DNA from: Holophaga foetida DSM 6591
GTDB taxonomy: Bacteria; Acidobacteriota; Holophagae; Holophagales; Holophagaceae
Assembly (NCBI RefSeq): GCF_000242615.2
Contig: NZ_KI912269.1
Span: forward strand, 527,775 to 591,774
DNA length: 64,000 bases
Direction: 5' to 3'
Within the stretch, counting starts at the first letter, position 1; each line of letters opens with the position of its first letter. Of the stretch, positions 6,804-15,846 are shown one piece after another. The position numbers were made by a program, and so were the translations under genes. The notes beneath the pieces are model-generated. The model was not told where the DNA came from and ran no database searches. It was given only the letters and a program-made list of their open reading frames with translations.

Positions 6804-8726
6804 TCAGGCCTCCCGCTTCTCTTCCAGTTCCAGCCACTCCATTTCCAGATCCTCGGCCTGAGCCCTGAGATCGGCCTGTTGCTTCAGGGCCGCGTGCCCG
6901 GAACTATCGGCGGCGATAAAGGCATCCGGGGCGTTGAGGGCATCATCCAGCTCAGCCAGACGTGCGTTGAGGACCGCGAGCGACTGCTCCACTTCAGCCA
7001 GACGGCGCTGTTCCTTCTGAGAGAAACCTGGTTTCTTGTTCTTGGGGACCTCGGAACGGGGTGCGGCCTTCTGGACGATGGGCTTGGCAACCACCTCCGC
7101 CGCCTTGCGCTCCTCCCGCAGGCGGCGAACCGTAGTGGGATTCCCCTCGTAAAGCTCCCACTTCATGGGGTTCTCGGGATTCCAGGCCAGGGTGTGGGTG
7201 GCCACCTGGTCCAGGAAGAAACGGTCGTGGCTCACCAGCAGCAGGGTGCCGGGGTAGTCCATCAGGGCCTCCTCCAGGTTCTGGAGGGTGGGGATATCCA
7301 GGTCATTGGTGGGCTCGTCCAGCACCAGGAGATCCGAAGGGTGGAGCATGGACTTGGCCAGGAGCAGCCGGTTGCGCTCACCCCCCGAAAGGGTGGAGGC
7401 GGAGCGCTTCTGTTGTTCGACGGGGAAGCCGAAGCGGGTGAGGTAGACATGGGCCAGGATCTCGGCCCCCCCCACCTTCACCACGGCGGCCCGCTCCGCC
7501 AGGTTGTCCAGGATGCTGCTCGAACCGTCCAGTTCGCCGCGCCCCTGGGAGATGGCGCAGATGGAGAGCTTGGGATGGCGATTGACCTCGCCGGAGCTGG
7601 GCTGGAGATCGCCAAGGATGAGTTTCAGGAGGGTGCTCTTGCCGCAGCCGTTGGGCCCGAGGATCGCCACCCGCATGCCCCGTTGGAGCACCAGGTCCAG
7701 GCCCCCCACCAGTTCGGGGTTACCGGGATAGGCGAAGTGGAGCCCCTCGACATTGAGAAGGGCATCACTGCGGTTGTCTCCCCGGAGGAAGCTCAGGGAC
7801 TGCCGGGTCTCCTGCCGCATCCGGTCATCCACATCATCCTTGAGGTCCAGGACATCCTGGATCCGCAGTTTGCTCTTGCGGGTGCGGGCCTTGGCCCCCC
7901 GCCGCAGCCAGGCCATCTCCCGGCGCAGGCGATTCTGCATGTGGTCCGTCAGTCGGGCGTCCCGGAACTCCTGGTCGGCCTTGAGGAGCAGATAGTCGCT
8001 GTAGCTGCCTTCATAGCTCGTGAGGGCGCCACCCTCCAGCTCCAGCATCTTCTCGACCACGCTGTCCAGAAGATGGCGGTCGTGGGTGATGAGGAGCAGG
8101 GCGCCCTGGAAGCCCTGGAGCCAGGATTCCAGGCGCTCCACCTGCTCGGGATCCAGGTGGTTGGTGGGCTCGTCCAGCACCAGCACATCGGGATCCTTGA
8201 GCCAGGCCTGGGCCAGGGCCACGCGCTTGCGCCACCCCCCGGAGAGGCTTTCCACCCGCACCTCGGGATCCATCAGGCCCCAGGCGCTCATGGCCTCCTT
8301 GAGGCGCGGCTCCATGTCCCAGCCCATGTGGTTCAGATGGTGTTCGGTGCGCTCCAGTTCCTCATGGAGCCGGGCCTCGTCGGCGCTGGCCACCCCGTGC
8401 AACTTCTCCAGGAGGGAGGCATGAAGCTGGATGAGTTCCTGGTGGTCCGCCAAGGCGGCCTCCAGGGCCTGTCGCACCGTCGCCTCGGGTGCGAAGTGGG
8501 GATCCTGGGAGAGGCGGGCGATCCGAAGGCCCTGGGTGACCACGACCTCGCCGGTATCCGGTGATTCATCGCCATTCAGGAGTTTGAAGAGGGTGCTCTT
8601 CCCGGCTCCGTTGCGCCCGATGAGCCCCACCTTCTCACCCTGCTGGAGACCGAAGGAAAGATTCTCCAGGATCGGCTCCGCTCCGTAGCGCTTGGAAACC
8701 TTGACCAGACTGAGGGCGATGGGCAT
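6804..8726 (-). CDS. ABC-F family ATPase (Uup/EttA-like)
   Basis: A 640-residue soluble protein with two ABC ATPase domains and no membrane segments. Walker A motifs are GRNGAGKST (domain 1) and GPNGCGKST (domain 2); signature motifs are LSGGWRKRVALAQ and LSGGERNRLLLAK; Walker B segments end in DEPTNHLD and DEPTNDLD. The linker is charged and helical, and the C-terminus is a predicted coiled coil, as in Uup. ABC-F proteins act on the ribosome or on branched DNA intermediates. I start at the ATG at 8726, preceded by GGAG. Longer frames upstream are non-conserved. Confidence 0.93.
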   Translation of the reverse strand: MPIALSLVKVSKRYGAEPILENLSFGLQQGEKVGLIGRNGAGKSTLFKLLNGDESPDTGEVVVTQGLRIARLSQDPHFAPEATVRQALEAALADHQELIQLHASLLEKLHGVASADEARLHEELERTEHHLNHMGWDMEPRLKEAMSAWGLMDPEVRVESLSGGWRKRVALAQAWLKDPDVLVLDEPTNHLDPEQVERLESWLQGFQGALLLITHDRHLLDSVVEKMLELEGGALTSYEGSYSDYLLLKADQEFRDARLTDHMQNRLRREMAWLRRGAKARTRKSKLRIQDVLDLKDDVDDRMRQETRQSLSFLRGDNRSDALLNVEGLHFAYPGNPELVGGLDLVLQRGMRVAILGPNGCGKSTLLKLILGDLQPSSGEVNRHPKLSICAISQGRGELDGSSSILDNLAERAAVVKVGGAEILAHVYLTRFGFPVEQQKRSASTLSGGERNRLLLAKSMLHPSDLLVLDEPTNDLDIPTLQNLEEALMDYPGTLLLVSHDRFFLDQVATHTLAWNPENPMKWELYEGNPTTVRRLREERKAAEVVAKPIVQKAAPRSEVPKNKKPGFSQKEQRRLAEVEQSLAVLNARLAELDDALNAPDAFIAADSSGHAALKQQADLRAQAEDLEMEWLELEEKREA

Positions 8727-8836
8727 AACGACTCCGACCCTCCAGTGTCGCATGGAGGCGAAGCATCGCCCCTTCCCTATTCCACCCGACAACCCAGCCC
8801 GAAAGGGCACAGCAGGAGAAAGGGAGCAGGACCACC

Positions 8837-9796
8837 CTAGCGCCAGTCATCCAGAACCCAGGATTCCGGCTGGTTGAATCCGACACCTTCGAACCCGAAG
8901 AGCGAGATCCCTGTCATCTGGATCCGGTAGCCCCCCCTGAGCATGGTCTCGTAGGCCCGAACCCGCCCGGTGTTCACCCCCGCCAGGAGTATCCCCGCCC
9001 CCTGGGAGCGCGCATAGGCCTCCGCAGACCCGAGGAGCGATTTGAAAGCCTCCGAGGCCCCCGAACCAGGCCGGACGGCGGCGAATTTCACATAGCAGAC
9101 CCCACTGCCAGCCTCGCTCCCGGGACCCCGGTGACAGAGGGCAAAGGCCTCTGGCTCCCGTGGTTCCCCGGTCCAGACCAGTTCACCGTAACCCTGGCGA
9201 TGCAGGTGCAGGATCTCCTCCGTCAGATCCAGGCCGGGGTAGACCTCGCGGGCGATCTGACGGCAGCCAGCCAGGAGGGATTCCCGCTCTCCTTCAACGA
9301 CCCCGCCCCAGGACCGGAAGCCAGCCGAGGAAGCGGATTCCCCGCCAAGCTCCCGGCCCATGACCGCGGTGAGGAAGTGGGGCCGGAAGCCGAACTTGTG
9401 GTACAGGCCCAGGTGCTTGGCGCTGGTGGGGAAGGTATAGAGGCCCGCCTGGGCCACGCCCCAGGCTTTGAAACAGGCCATTACCGGCTCCATGAGGCGC
9501 TGGGCGACGCCCTGGTCCCACAGGGCCGGATCCACGGAAAGGGGTCCCAGGAAGGCGAAGCTCCCCCAGCGGGTGGCGAAGACGCTCCCCACCAGACGCT
9601 CCTCCAGGAATGCGCCGAAGGCCGCCTCCGGAAAGGCCTGGAAACGGGAGCGCACCACCGCAGCATCCCCGGTGAATTGCATCGGGTCCGGCAACCCGAT
9701 GAAGGTGCCAAAGGCCTCCCGGAAGATGCGGTCGGCCGCCGGAATGTCCCTCTCCTGGAGAGGCCTGATGACCAAGGAAGATGATGATCCGGCCAT
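8837..9796 (-). CDS. GNAT-family N-acetyltransferase (probable tandem domains)
   Basis: A 319-residue protein whose N-terminal half is a GNAT acetyltransferase fold: LVIRPLQERDIPAADRIFRE, then LGPLSVDPALWDQGVAQRLM covering the acetyl-CoA binding beta-4/alpha-3 region. The C-terminal half has GNAT-like character (VCYVKFAAVRPGSGASEAF), suggesting two tandem domains. AGGAGG lies 5 bp before the ATG. The substrate cannot be read from sequence. It is followed after 110 bp by the ABC-F gene on the same strand. Confidence 0.8.
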   Translation of the reverse strand: MAGSSSSLVIRPLQERDIPAADRIFREAFGTFIGLPDPMQFTGDAAVVRSRFQAFPEAAFGAFLEERLVGSVFATRWGSFAFLGPLSVDPALWDQGVAQRLMEPVMACFKAWGVAQAGLYTFPTSAKHLGLYHKFGFRPHFLTAVMGRELGGESASSAGFRSWGGVVEGERESLLAGCRQIAREVYPGLDLTEEILHLHRQGYGELVWTGEPREPEAFALCHRGPGSEAGSGVCYVKFAAVRPGSGASEAFKSLLGSAEAYARSQGAGILLAGVNTGRVRAYETMLRGGYRIQMTGISLFGFEGVGFNQPESWVLDDWR

Positions 9797-9818
9797 AGGG
9801 CCTCCTGGAGTGGTACGG

Positions 9819-10106
9819 TCAGGCTCCCCGCAGTTCCCAGTCTCCCAGGGCCTGGATCAGGTTCTCTAACTGTTCGGAGCCGGTGGTGTGGAAGCGGCTC
9901 ACCAACTTCCAGCCCTGGGGCACTTTCTGGTAGCGGTGGAGCCAGAGGAAGGGCCCTTCCCAGGGCGAATCCCAGTCCTTCCTGGTCCTCACCAGGAAAG
10001 CGACCGTGGTCCAAGGGCCACGGGAGAGAACCCGGCGCCCCAGTTCCTCCAGGCCAGCCTCCTCATCGTGCTCCAGCACCAGATCGTCAATATCAGGGAT
10101 GATCAT
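9819..10106 (-). CDS. Conserved-looking small protein coupled to tatC
   Basis: An unrecognised 95-residue protein, acidic at the N-terminus (IPDIDDLVLEHDEE) with several Trp residues and no membrane helix or signal peptide. Its ATG overlaps the tatC stop (ATGA), so it is translated with tatC, and the GNAT gene follows after 22 bp. Coupling alone does not show a role in Tat export. Confidence 0.6.
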   Translation of the reverse strand: MIIPDIDDLVLEHDEEAGLEELGRRVLSRGPWTTVAFLVRTRKDWDSPWEGPFLWLHRYQKVPQGWKLVSRFHTTGSEQLENLIQALGDWELRGA

Positions 10107-10927
10107 GCCTCTTCCCGGGGTTTACGAGGCTCCGCAGCCCAGGCGACCAGGACCGAGACAAAGTAGAGGGTGAAGAGGATCGCGCAGAAGAAGACGGTCG
10201 TGACCACCACATCCCCGGGTGTCAGGAAGGCGCTGGCGATGATGATGAGGATGCTGGCATGGCGCCAATACTTGATCATCCAGCGCGCCGTGAGAATCCG
10301 GAACCGGGCCAGAAAGAAGGTCAAGACCGGCAACTCGAACATCACCCCCATGATCAGCAGGGTGTAAAGGAAGAGGTCCAGGTAGGCGTCGATGTGGAGA
10401 TTGGCCCGCAGCCCAGCGGCCTTGGCTTCCACGAAGAGGATGTCGCCAAGGAACTTGAACGCCTGAAAGTAGGCGAAGACCGCCCCAGCCAGGAACATGC
10501 CGCTGGTGACCAGGACGAAGGGGATGACGTAGCGTCGCTCCCGCTCGTGGAGCCCCGGGCGGATGAAGGCCCAGAGCTGGTAGAAGATGAAGGGGGTGCT
10601 GATGAAGATGGCGGCCCAGAAACTGAGGCGCATCAGGCTGAAGAAGGGTTCCGTCAGGTCCGTGAAGGCCCAGGGTTGGAGTTCCACCATGGGCTTGCCC
10701 ATCTGCCGGGCCATGGACTGGAGGAAGGGGAGCTGGGCCCAGTGCCAGAGGAGGAAACGCAGGGGGGGCATCCCCTTGAGGGGCCCCAGACTGAGCCCGA
10801 AGGGGAAGCTGTAGGTGACGGCAAAGGCCACCACCACGGCGATGATGGCGCGCGTCAGGCGCACCCGCAGTTCCTGCAGGTGCTCCCAGAAGCTCATCTG
10901 GTTCGGGGGCGTCTCGGGAATGGCCAC
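10103..10927 (-). CDS. tatC: Sec-independent (Tat) translocase subunit TatC
   Basis: A 274-residue multi-spanning inner-membrane protein that recognises twin-arginine signal peptides and, with TatA, exports folded proteins. The N-terminus MSFWEHLQELRVRLTRAII matches the TatC start, and six hydrophobic segments follow, including FYQLWAFIRPGLHERERRYV, a hallmark loop. A GTG at 10927 is the chosen start; the ATG ten codons later is an alternative. tatA lies 18 bp upstream. No TatB is seen, so this may be a minimal TatAC system. Confidence 0.93.
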   Translation of the reverse strand: MAIPETPPNQMSFWEHLQELRVRLTRAIIAVVVAFAVTYSFPFGLSLGPLKGMPPLRFLLWHWAQLPFLQSMARQMGKPMVELQPWAFTDLTEPFFSLMRLSFWAAIFISTPFIFYQLWAFIRPGLHERERRYVIPFVLVTSGMFLAGAVFAYFQAFKFLGDILFVEAKAAGLRANLHIDAYLDLFLYTLLIMGVMFELPVLTFFLARFRILTARWMIKYWRHASILIIIASAFLTPGDVVVTTVFFCAILFTLYFVSVLVAWAAEPRKPREEA

Positions 10928-10945
10928 GGATTATTTCGGCTCGGC

Positions 10946-11119
10946 CTATTTCTTCTCGGAGTCGTCTTTGACGGATTCCGTCAATTCCCTGCCGGCCTTC
11001 TTGAACTCCTGGATCCCCTTCCCAAGGGACTTGCCCAGTTCGGGCAGCTTGGAGGGCCCGAAGAGAAGCAGGAGGACAAGGGCGATCAGCAGGATTTCCG
11101 TAATACCGAGGTTACCCAT
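10946..11119 (-). CDS. tatA: Twin-arginine translocase subunit TatA
   Basis: A 57-residue protein. An N-terminal membrane helix (ITEILLIALVLLLLFGPSKL) runs into the conserved FGPSKLPELGKSLGKGIQEFK amphipathic helix, followed by a short charged tail ending KDDSEKK. The FGP motif and the Glu in the membrane helix are diagnostic of TatA/TatE. CGGAG precedes the ATG by 6 bp. It is 18 bp upstream of tatC on the same strand, forming a tatAC unit. Confidence 0.93.
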   Translation of the reverse strand: MGNLGITEILLIALVLLLLFGPSKLPELGKSLGKGIQEFKKAGRELTESVKDDSEKK

Positions 11120-11171
11120 GGGAGGCTCCGAACAAACCTGAGGAAGATGTCTGGCTCCAGTCTAACGGAAT

Positions 11172-12536
11172 TCAGAGGGTGGGGCGCCCGATGGAGTGAT
11201 ATTCCCAGCCGGCGGCCTTCATATCCTCGGGCCTCCAGAGGTTGCGACCATCGAAGATGACCCGGGCCTTGAGCCGGGAGGCCACCGCGTCCATATCCGC
11301 CTTCTGGTACTGGGGCCATTCCGTGGCGACAAGGAGCGCATCCGCCCCCTCACAGGCCGCCATCGGGTCCTCCACGTAGGTGACCTTGTCCCCGATGCGG
11401 GCCTTGACGTTGGGCATGGCCTCGAAGTCGTGCACCACCATCTCTGCCCCCAGGGACACCAGGTTATCGATGAGCTCCAGGGCCATGGCCTCCCGGATAT
11501 CGTCGGTGTGGGCCTTGAAAGCCAGACCCCAGAGGGCGAAGCGACGCCCAGCAAGGGGGGCCGGACTGCTGGATTCGCAGCCGTAGAAGGCCTTGACCTT
11601 GCGAGCGATGACCTGCTTCTGGTGGCGGTTCACCTCCACCGTGGCCTCCAGACAGCGCAACCCCTGACCGTTCTCGCGCCCGACCTTGAGCAGGGCCTGG
11701 AGATCCTTGGGGAAGCAGCTTCCCCCGAAGCCGGGGCCTGGATTCAGGAAGTACTTGCCGATGCGGTGATCACTCCCGATGCCCGCCTTCACGTATTCCA
11801 CGTTCGCGCCCACCCGCTCGCAGAGGGCCGCGATCTCGTTCATGAAGCTGATCCGCAGTGCCAGCATGGCGTTGGCCGTGTATTTAGTCATCTCGGCGCT
11901 GGGGGGATCCATGCGGAACCACTTGCCACCCTCGGGGTTGCGCGCCTTGGCGGCATCCAGATGGGCCTGGTAGAGGCCCTTCATGATTGCTTCCGCCTCG
12001 TCGGTGCGGCATCCGATCACCACACGGTCCGGCAGCAGGAAGTCCTCGATGGCCGTACCTTCGCGCAGGAACTCGGGGTTGGAGACCACTTCGAAGGGCT
12101 TGTCCGTGAGGGCACTGATGACAGCATGCACCCGCGCGGAGGTCCCCACGGGAACGGTGCTCTTGTCCACCACCACAAGCGGCTTGGCATCGGCGGGACG
12201 CATGGCCATGGCGTCGCCGATCTGGGCGGCCACGGCAAGGACGTACTGGAGATCGGCGCTGCCGTCCTCGCTCTGGGGGGTCCCCACGCAGATGAATGCG
12301 GCATCCGCCGCCGGGATGCCCTCCTTCAGGTCGAGGGAGAAGCGAAGGGCCCCGGAAGCCTGGTGCTTGTGGAGCAGCTCGTCCAGACCGGGCTCATAGA
12401 TGGGAGAGATGCCCTGGCGCAGCTTGGCGACCTTCGACGCATCCACGTCCACACCCAGCACCTGATGCCCTGCGTCCGCAAAACCGACAGCAGCGACGAG
12501 CCCTACATAACCCGAACCTATGACCACAACGTGCAT
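11172..12536 (-). CDS. ugd: UDP-glucose 6-dehydrogenase
   Basis: A 454-residue NAD-dependent enzyme that oxidises UDP-glucose to UDP-glucuronate, a precursor for polysaccharides and lipid A sugars. The N-terminal Rossmann motif is VVIGSGYVGLVAAVGFADAG; the catalytic Cys lies in GFGGSCFPKDLQALL (about residue 265); the C-terminal UDP-binding domain contains FKAHTDDIREA. The ATG at 12536 has AGGTGG 4 bp upstream. The tat genes follow 52 bp downstream on the same strand. An ArnD-like gene that could use a downstream product is at 28111. Confidence 0.93.
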   Translation of the reverse strand: MHVVVIGSGYVGLVAAVGFADAGHQVLGVDVDASKVAKLRQGISPIYEPGLDELLHKHQASGALRFSLDLKEGIPAADAAFICVGTPQSEDGSADLQYVLAVAAQIGDAMAMRPADAKPLVVVDKSTVPVGTSARVHAVISALTDKPFEVVSNPEFLREGTAIEDFLLPDRVVIGCRTDEAEAIMKGLYQAHLDAAKARNPEGGKWFRMDPPSAEMTKYTANAMLALRISFMNEIAALCERVGANVEYVKAGIGSDHRIGKYFLNPGPGFGGSCFPKDLQALLKVGRENGQGLRCLEATVEVNRHQKQVIARKVKAFYGCESSSPAPLAGRRFALWGLAFKAHTDDIREAMALELIDNLVSLGAEMVVHDFEAMPNVKARIGDKVTYVEDPMAACEGADALLVATEWPQYQKADMDAVASRLKARVIFDGRNLWRPEDMKAAGWEYHSIGRPTL

Positions 12537-12694
12537 GCATCCACCTGAAGACGAGGGCGAACCCGGTAATTTATGAAAGTCAGGAACCAATAAGTCTACC
12601 CAGCAACTCCGGAACCCGTCCAATCCAGGTGATTCAGGTGCACTTCCACGACTTGGAACCACTCCTGGAGTAGGATGGAGGACGAGGAGGCCAA

Positions 12695-13387
12695 ATGCTT
12701 TACGCCATGCTGCTCGAAGGACAGGGCGTCAACCTCTGGGAAGTGGTGCTTCATGGCGGCACCGTTGCCAAGGCTGTGATGCTGCTCCTGGCCGTATTTT
12801 CCGTCATCAGCTGGGTGATCATCCTCCAGAAGAGCATGCTCATGGCCCGATCCCGCCGCACCACCGAGCGATTCCGGGATGCCTTCAGGAAGTGCCTGGA
12901 CTGGCGCGAATTCAAGCAGCAATCCGGAGGTTTCGAGCTGAGCCCCCTCGTGGGCCTCTTCAGCGCGGGCTATGCGGAACTGACCTACCAGCTCAGGGGC
13001 GTGGCAGGAGCCAAGGCCCAGGTGAAGAGCATGGAAGCCGTGGAGCGCTGCCTCCAGCGCTCCTCGGTGGTGGAGATGGGCCGGATGGAGCGGCACCTCG
13101 GCATCCTGGCCACCATCGCCGCCGTCAGCCCCTTCGTGGGCCTCTTCGGAACCGTCTGGGGCATCATCGACGCGTTCCGAGGCATCGGCACCACCGGCAG
13201 CGCCAATCTCGCCACCGTGGCCATCCCCATCTCCGAGGCCCTGGTGGCCACAGCCTTGGGACTGGTAGCGGCCATCCCGGCGCTCATGGCCTATAACTTC
13301 TTTCAGGGACAGCTCAAGCAGTGGCAGACCGAGCTGGACGACTTCTCTCTGGAATTCATCAGCTTGACGGAGCGGAATTTCACCTGA
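12695..13387 (+). CDS. tolQ: TolQ/ExbB/MotA-type proton channel protein
   Basis: A 230-residue inner-membrane protein with three hydrophobic segments (about 25-47, 135-157, 170-195). The signature stretches PFVGLFGTVWGIIDAFRGIG and ATVAIPISEALVATALGLVAAIPA form the channel helices in TolQ/ExbB. It energises TolR/ExbD partners, but no ExbD follows it here. The next genes are metabolic, while the ExbD pair is at the window start. GAGGAGG precedes the ATG by 5 bp. TolQ versus ExbB is not decided by sequence alone. Confidence 0.88.
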   Translation: MLYAMLLEGQGVNLWEVVLHGGTVAKAVMLLLAVFSVISWVIILQKSMLMARSRRTTERFRDAFRKCLDWREFKQQSGGFELSPLVGLFSAGYAELTYQLRGVAGAKAQVKSMEAVERCLQRSSVVEMGRMERHLGILATIAAVSPFVGLFGTVWGIIDAFRGIGTTGSANLATVAIPISEALVATALGLVAAIPALMAYNFFQGQLKQWQTELDDFSLEFISLTERNFT

Positions 13388-13398
13388 ACCTTCCAAGC

Positions 13399-14190
13399 AT
13401 GGCCACATCAGCCCCCGCTTCCTGCGATTCGCGCCCCGTCTTTTGGCAGCGCCAGCCGCGCTTTCCCCTGCCGATTATGCAGTTCCTGAGGGATCGCCTG
13501 ACCATCGCCATGGAGGACCCGGCCCAGCGTTCCGTCCTGGCCTGGCCCACCATCCTGGGAGCCCCCCGGCTGGTGGAGGAGTTCCCCGATGGGATCCCCT
13601 TCGCCGTCCTGATGAAGCGGGCCGCCAGCCTGCTGGGCCCCATGGGCCTGGCGTCCCCGGAGGCCTGCTGGGAGCGGGATCTCGACAACTGCCCGGACAC
13701 GGCGGAGCTGGGCCCTGAGGGATGGAAAGCCCATCGTTCCTGGCTCCCCATGGGGAGCCTCGTCAGCCTTCGGGCGGGCGTCACCCTGCTGGCCCTCATG
13801 GGGCACCCCGAGGGGGAAGCCTTCCCCCTCAGCGCGGCCTCCGCCCTCTTCAATTCGGCCCTCTACCATGAGTGCCACGACGTCCTGGAACCCCTGTGGG
13901 GCAGATCCAGGGGACACCTCAAGGCCGACATCCAGGGGCTCATCCTCCTGACGGCGGGCTTCCACCACCAGCAGCTCCACAACGCCGTCGGCATGGTGGG
14001 GCTCTGGGAGGATGCGGTGGCCCTCCTGGCACCGCGATCCGGGGAACTGGAAACCCCTTGGGGCACGTTGAACTACACTGCGGCTGTGGAGGCCGCCTCC
14101 ACGCGGCTGGCCTGGATGGAGGGAAAGGATCGGGACACCGACCTGGCTCCTCTCTGGGATCTGCCGCGCCCTACCTGGGAGCTGCTGTGA
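13399..14190 (+). CDS. DUF309-containing protein
   Basis: A 263-residue protein whose C-terminal half matches the DUF309 helical domain, with the characteristic FNSALYHECHDVLEPLW (about residues 152-168) and ILLTAGFHHQQLHN. The Glu/His pair suggests a metal site, but the function is unknown. The N-terminal 140 residues are unrecognised. The ATG is 11 bp after the tolQ stop, and the gene ends in a GTGA overlap with nadB, so tolQ, this gene and nadB probably share a transcript. Confidence 0.75.
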   Translation: MATSAPASCDSRPVFWQRQPRFPLPIMQFLRDRLTIAMEDPAQRSVLAWPTILGAPRLVEEFPDGIPFAVLMKRAASLLGPMGLASPEACWERDLDNCPDTAELGPEGWKAHRSWLPMGSLVSLRAGVTLLALMGHPEGEAFPLSAASALFNSALYHECHDVLEPLWGRSRGHLKADIQGLILLTAGFHHQQLHNAVGMVGLWEDAVALLAPRSGELETPWGTLNYTAAVEAASTRLAWMEGKDRDTDLAPLWDLPRPTWELL

Positions 14191-15758
14191 TTGTTTGTGA
14201 TGTATTGGTCCTGGGCGGAGGTATCGCAGGCTGCACCACCGCTCTCCATGCGGCGGAGTTGGGAGCTGACGTGGTCATGGCCGTCAAGGATTCCCTGGGC
14301 GAGACCAACACGGCCTATGCCCAGGGCGGCATCGTCGGCCTCGCCCAGGAGGACGGGGGCGATTCTCCCGAACTGCTGGCCCGGGACATCGAAGCCGCAG
14401 GGGCGGGTCTCTGCCGTCCGGAGGCCGTGGAACTCCTGGCCCAGCGCGGCCCTGCCCTGTGCAAGGAATTCCTCTGGCGCAAGGTGGGAGTCCCCTTCGA
14501 CATAGACGCAGGCGGGCTGCCAGAGCCCACCCAGGAGGCTGCCCATTCCGCCCGCCGCATCTATCACGCCAAGGATGCCACAGGCAGGGCCATCCAGGAG
14601 TCGCTGAGCCGTGCCGTTCGGGCCAATCCCCGCATCCGCATCCTGGAGCAGACGACCCTGGTGGACCTCGTCACCGTGCCCCACCACAGCCGGGACCCCC
14701 GCAAGGTCTACGACCCCATCCAGGTCTGGGGAGCCTACCTCCTGGACACTTCGAATGGCGCGGTGCACATGGCAACGGCCAAGCGCACCGTGCTGGCCAC
14801 CGGTGGCCTGGGCTACCTCTACCTGCACACCTCCAACCCCCCCTCCGCCACCGGGGATGGTCTGGCGGCCGCCTACCGGGCCAATGCGCGGATCGTGAAC
14901 TGCGAGTACGTCCAGTTCCACCCCACCACCCTCTACATCCCCGGCAAGCCGCGGAAGCTCCTCACAGAAGCCCTGAGGGGTGAGGGAGCCCACTTGGTGA
15001 ATAGCGCCGGAGAGCGTTTCATGACCAAGTACGCCCCGGATCAAATGGAACTGGCACCCCGGGACGTGGTGAGCCGGGCCATCTTCCAGGAAATGGCCGC
15101 CACCGGGGACCTCTGCGCCTACCTGGACCTGTCCCCCATGAGGCTGAAGCTGGATCTTGAGGCCCGCTTCCCCAACATCCTGGCAGCCTGCCGCCTGGAG
15201 GGCCTGGATCCTCTGCGCCAGCCCATCCCCGTGGTCCCGGCCGCCCACTATTTCTGCGGAGGCGTGGCTGTGGATTCCGAAGGGCGCACCAATCTACCCG
15301 GCCTTTTCGCCGTGGGAGAGGTCGCCTGCACCGGCCTCCATGGAGCGAACCGCCTGGCATCCACCTCACTGCTTGAGGGCCTTGTCTGGGGCCACCGCGC
15401 CGCAGAGGCTGCTGTCCAGGAGTGCCACTACACCGCCCTGATTCCCGATGACAGCCTGGAGCCGTGGCGCCCCCCTACAAGCTCCGTCGAGCCCGATCCC
15501 CTGCTCATCGAACAGGACTGGAACAATATCCGGGCCACCCTCTGGAACTATGCAGGCATCGTCCGCACCCAGGCCCGGCTCCAGCGCGCCTACAGCGACA
15601 TGGGCTACTTCTACCATCGCATCGAGGCTTTCTACCGGGAGGCCCCCCTCTCCCGCAAGCTCCTGGAACTCCGCAATGGCGCCATCTGCGCCCGGCTCAT
15701 CCTCAAGGCCGCGCTGCAGAACCCGGTATCGAGAGGGTGCCACTACCGGGTGAACTAA
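14187..15758 (+). CDS. nadB: L-aspartate oxidase
   Basis: A 523-residue flavoprotein that oxidises L-aspartate to iminoaspartate, the first step of de novo NAD synthesis. The FAD-binding motif is VLVLGGGIAGCTTALHAAELG at the N-terminus, followed by TNTAYAQGGIVG, the flavoprotein active-site stretch HPTTLY, and LFAVGEVACTGLHGANRLAS near the C-terminal third. The GTG start overlaps the DUF309 stop and has GGAG 5 bp upstream. nadA and nadC are not in the window, but the glutamine-dependent NAD synthetase gene is (30535). Confidence 0.93.
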   Translation: MIVCDVLVLGGGIAGCTTALHAAELGADVVMAVKDSLGETNTAYAQGGIVGLAQEDGGDSPELLARDIEAAGAGLCRPEAVELLAQRGPALCKEFLWRKVGVPFDIDAGGLPEPTQEAAHSARRIYHAKDATGRAIQESLSRAVRANPRIRILEQTTLVDLVTVPHHSRDPRKVYDPIQVWGAYLLDTSNGAVHMATAKRTVLATGGLGYLYLHTSNPPSATGDGLAAAYRANARIVNCEYVQFHPTTLYIPGKPRKLLTEALRGEGAHLVNSAGERFMTKYAPDQMELAPRDVVSRAIFQEMAATGDLCAYLDLSPMRLKLDLEARFPNILAACRLEGLDPLRQPIPVVPAAHYFCGGVAVDSEGRTNLPGLFAVGEVACTGLHGANRLASTSLLEGLVWGHRAAEAAVQECHYTALIPDDSLEPWRPPTSSVEPDPLLIEQDWNNIRATLWNYAGIVRTQARLQRAYSDMGYFYHRIEAFYREAPLSRKLLELRNGAICARLILKAALQNPVSRGCHYRVN

Positions 15759-15779
15759 AAGATTCACCACGTAGACTCC

Positions 15780-15845
15780 AAGGCTCCAAGAAAAGCAAAA
15801 AGAGAGAAAAGCATTTTTTGTCTTTCCTTCGTGCCTTGGAGCCTT
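15780..15845. repeat. Inverted repeat between convergent genes with phrase-like sequence
   Basis: AAGGCTCCAAG (15780-15790) is exactly complementary to CTTGGAGCCTT (15835-15845). The 44-nt interior is A-rich on the left and reads TTTTTTGTCTTTCCTTCGTG on the right, so either strand carries a T-run or A-run inside the loop. It may act as a transcription stop between nadB and the HAD gene, and it resembles the recurrent CTTCGTG-type intergenic repeats of many bacteria. Confidence 0.6.
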
Positions 15846-15846
15846 T

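Noticed and set aside
5895..8564. 889-codon open frame on the plus strand
   Set aside because: It is antisense to the bestrophin and ABC-F genes, both with full family motifs. The frame is open only because of GC-rich third positions and has a low-complexity Gly/Gln/His/Leu translation.
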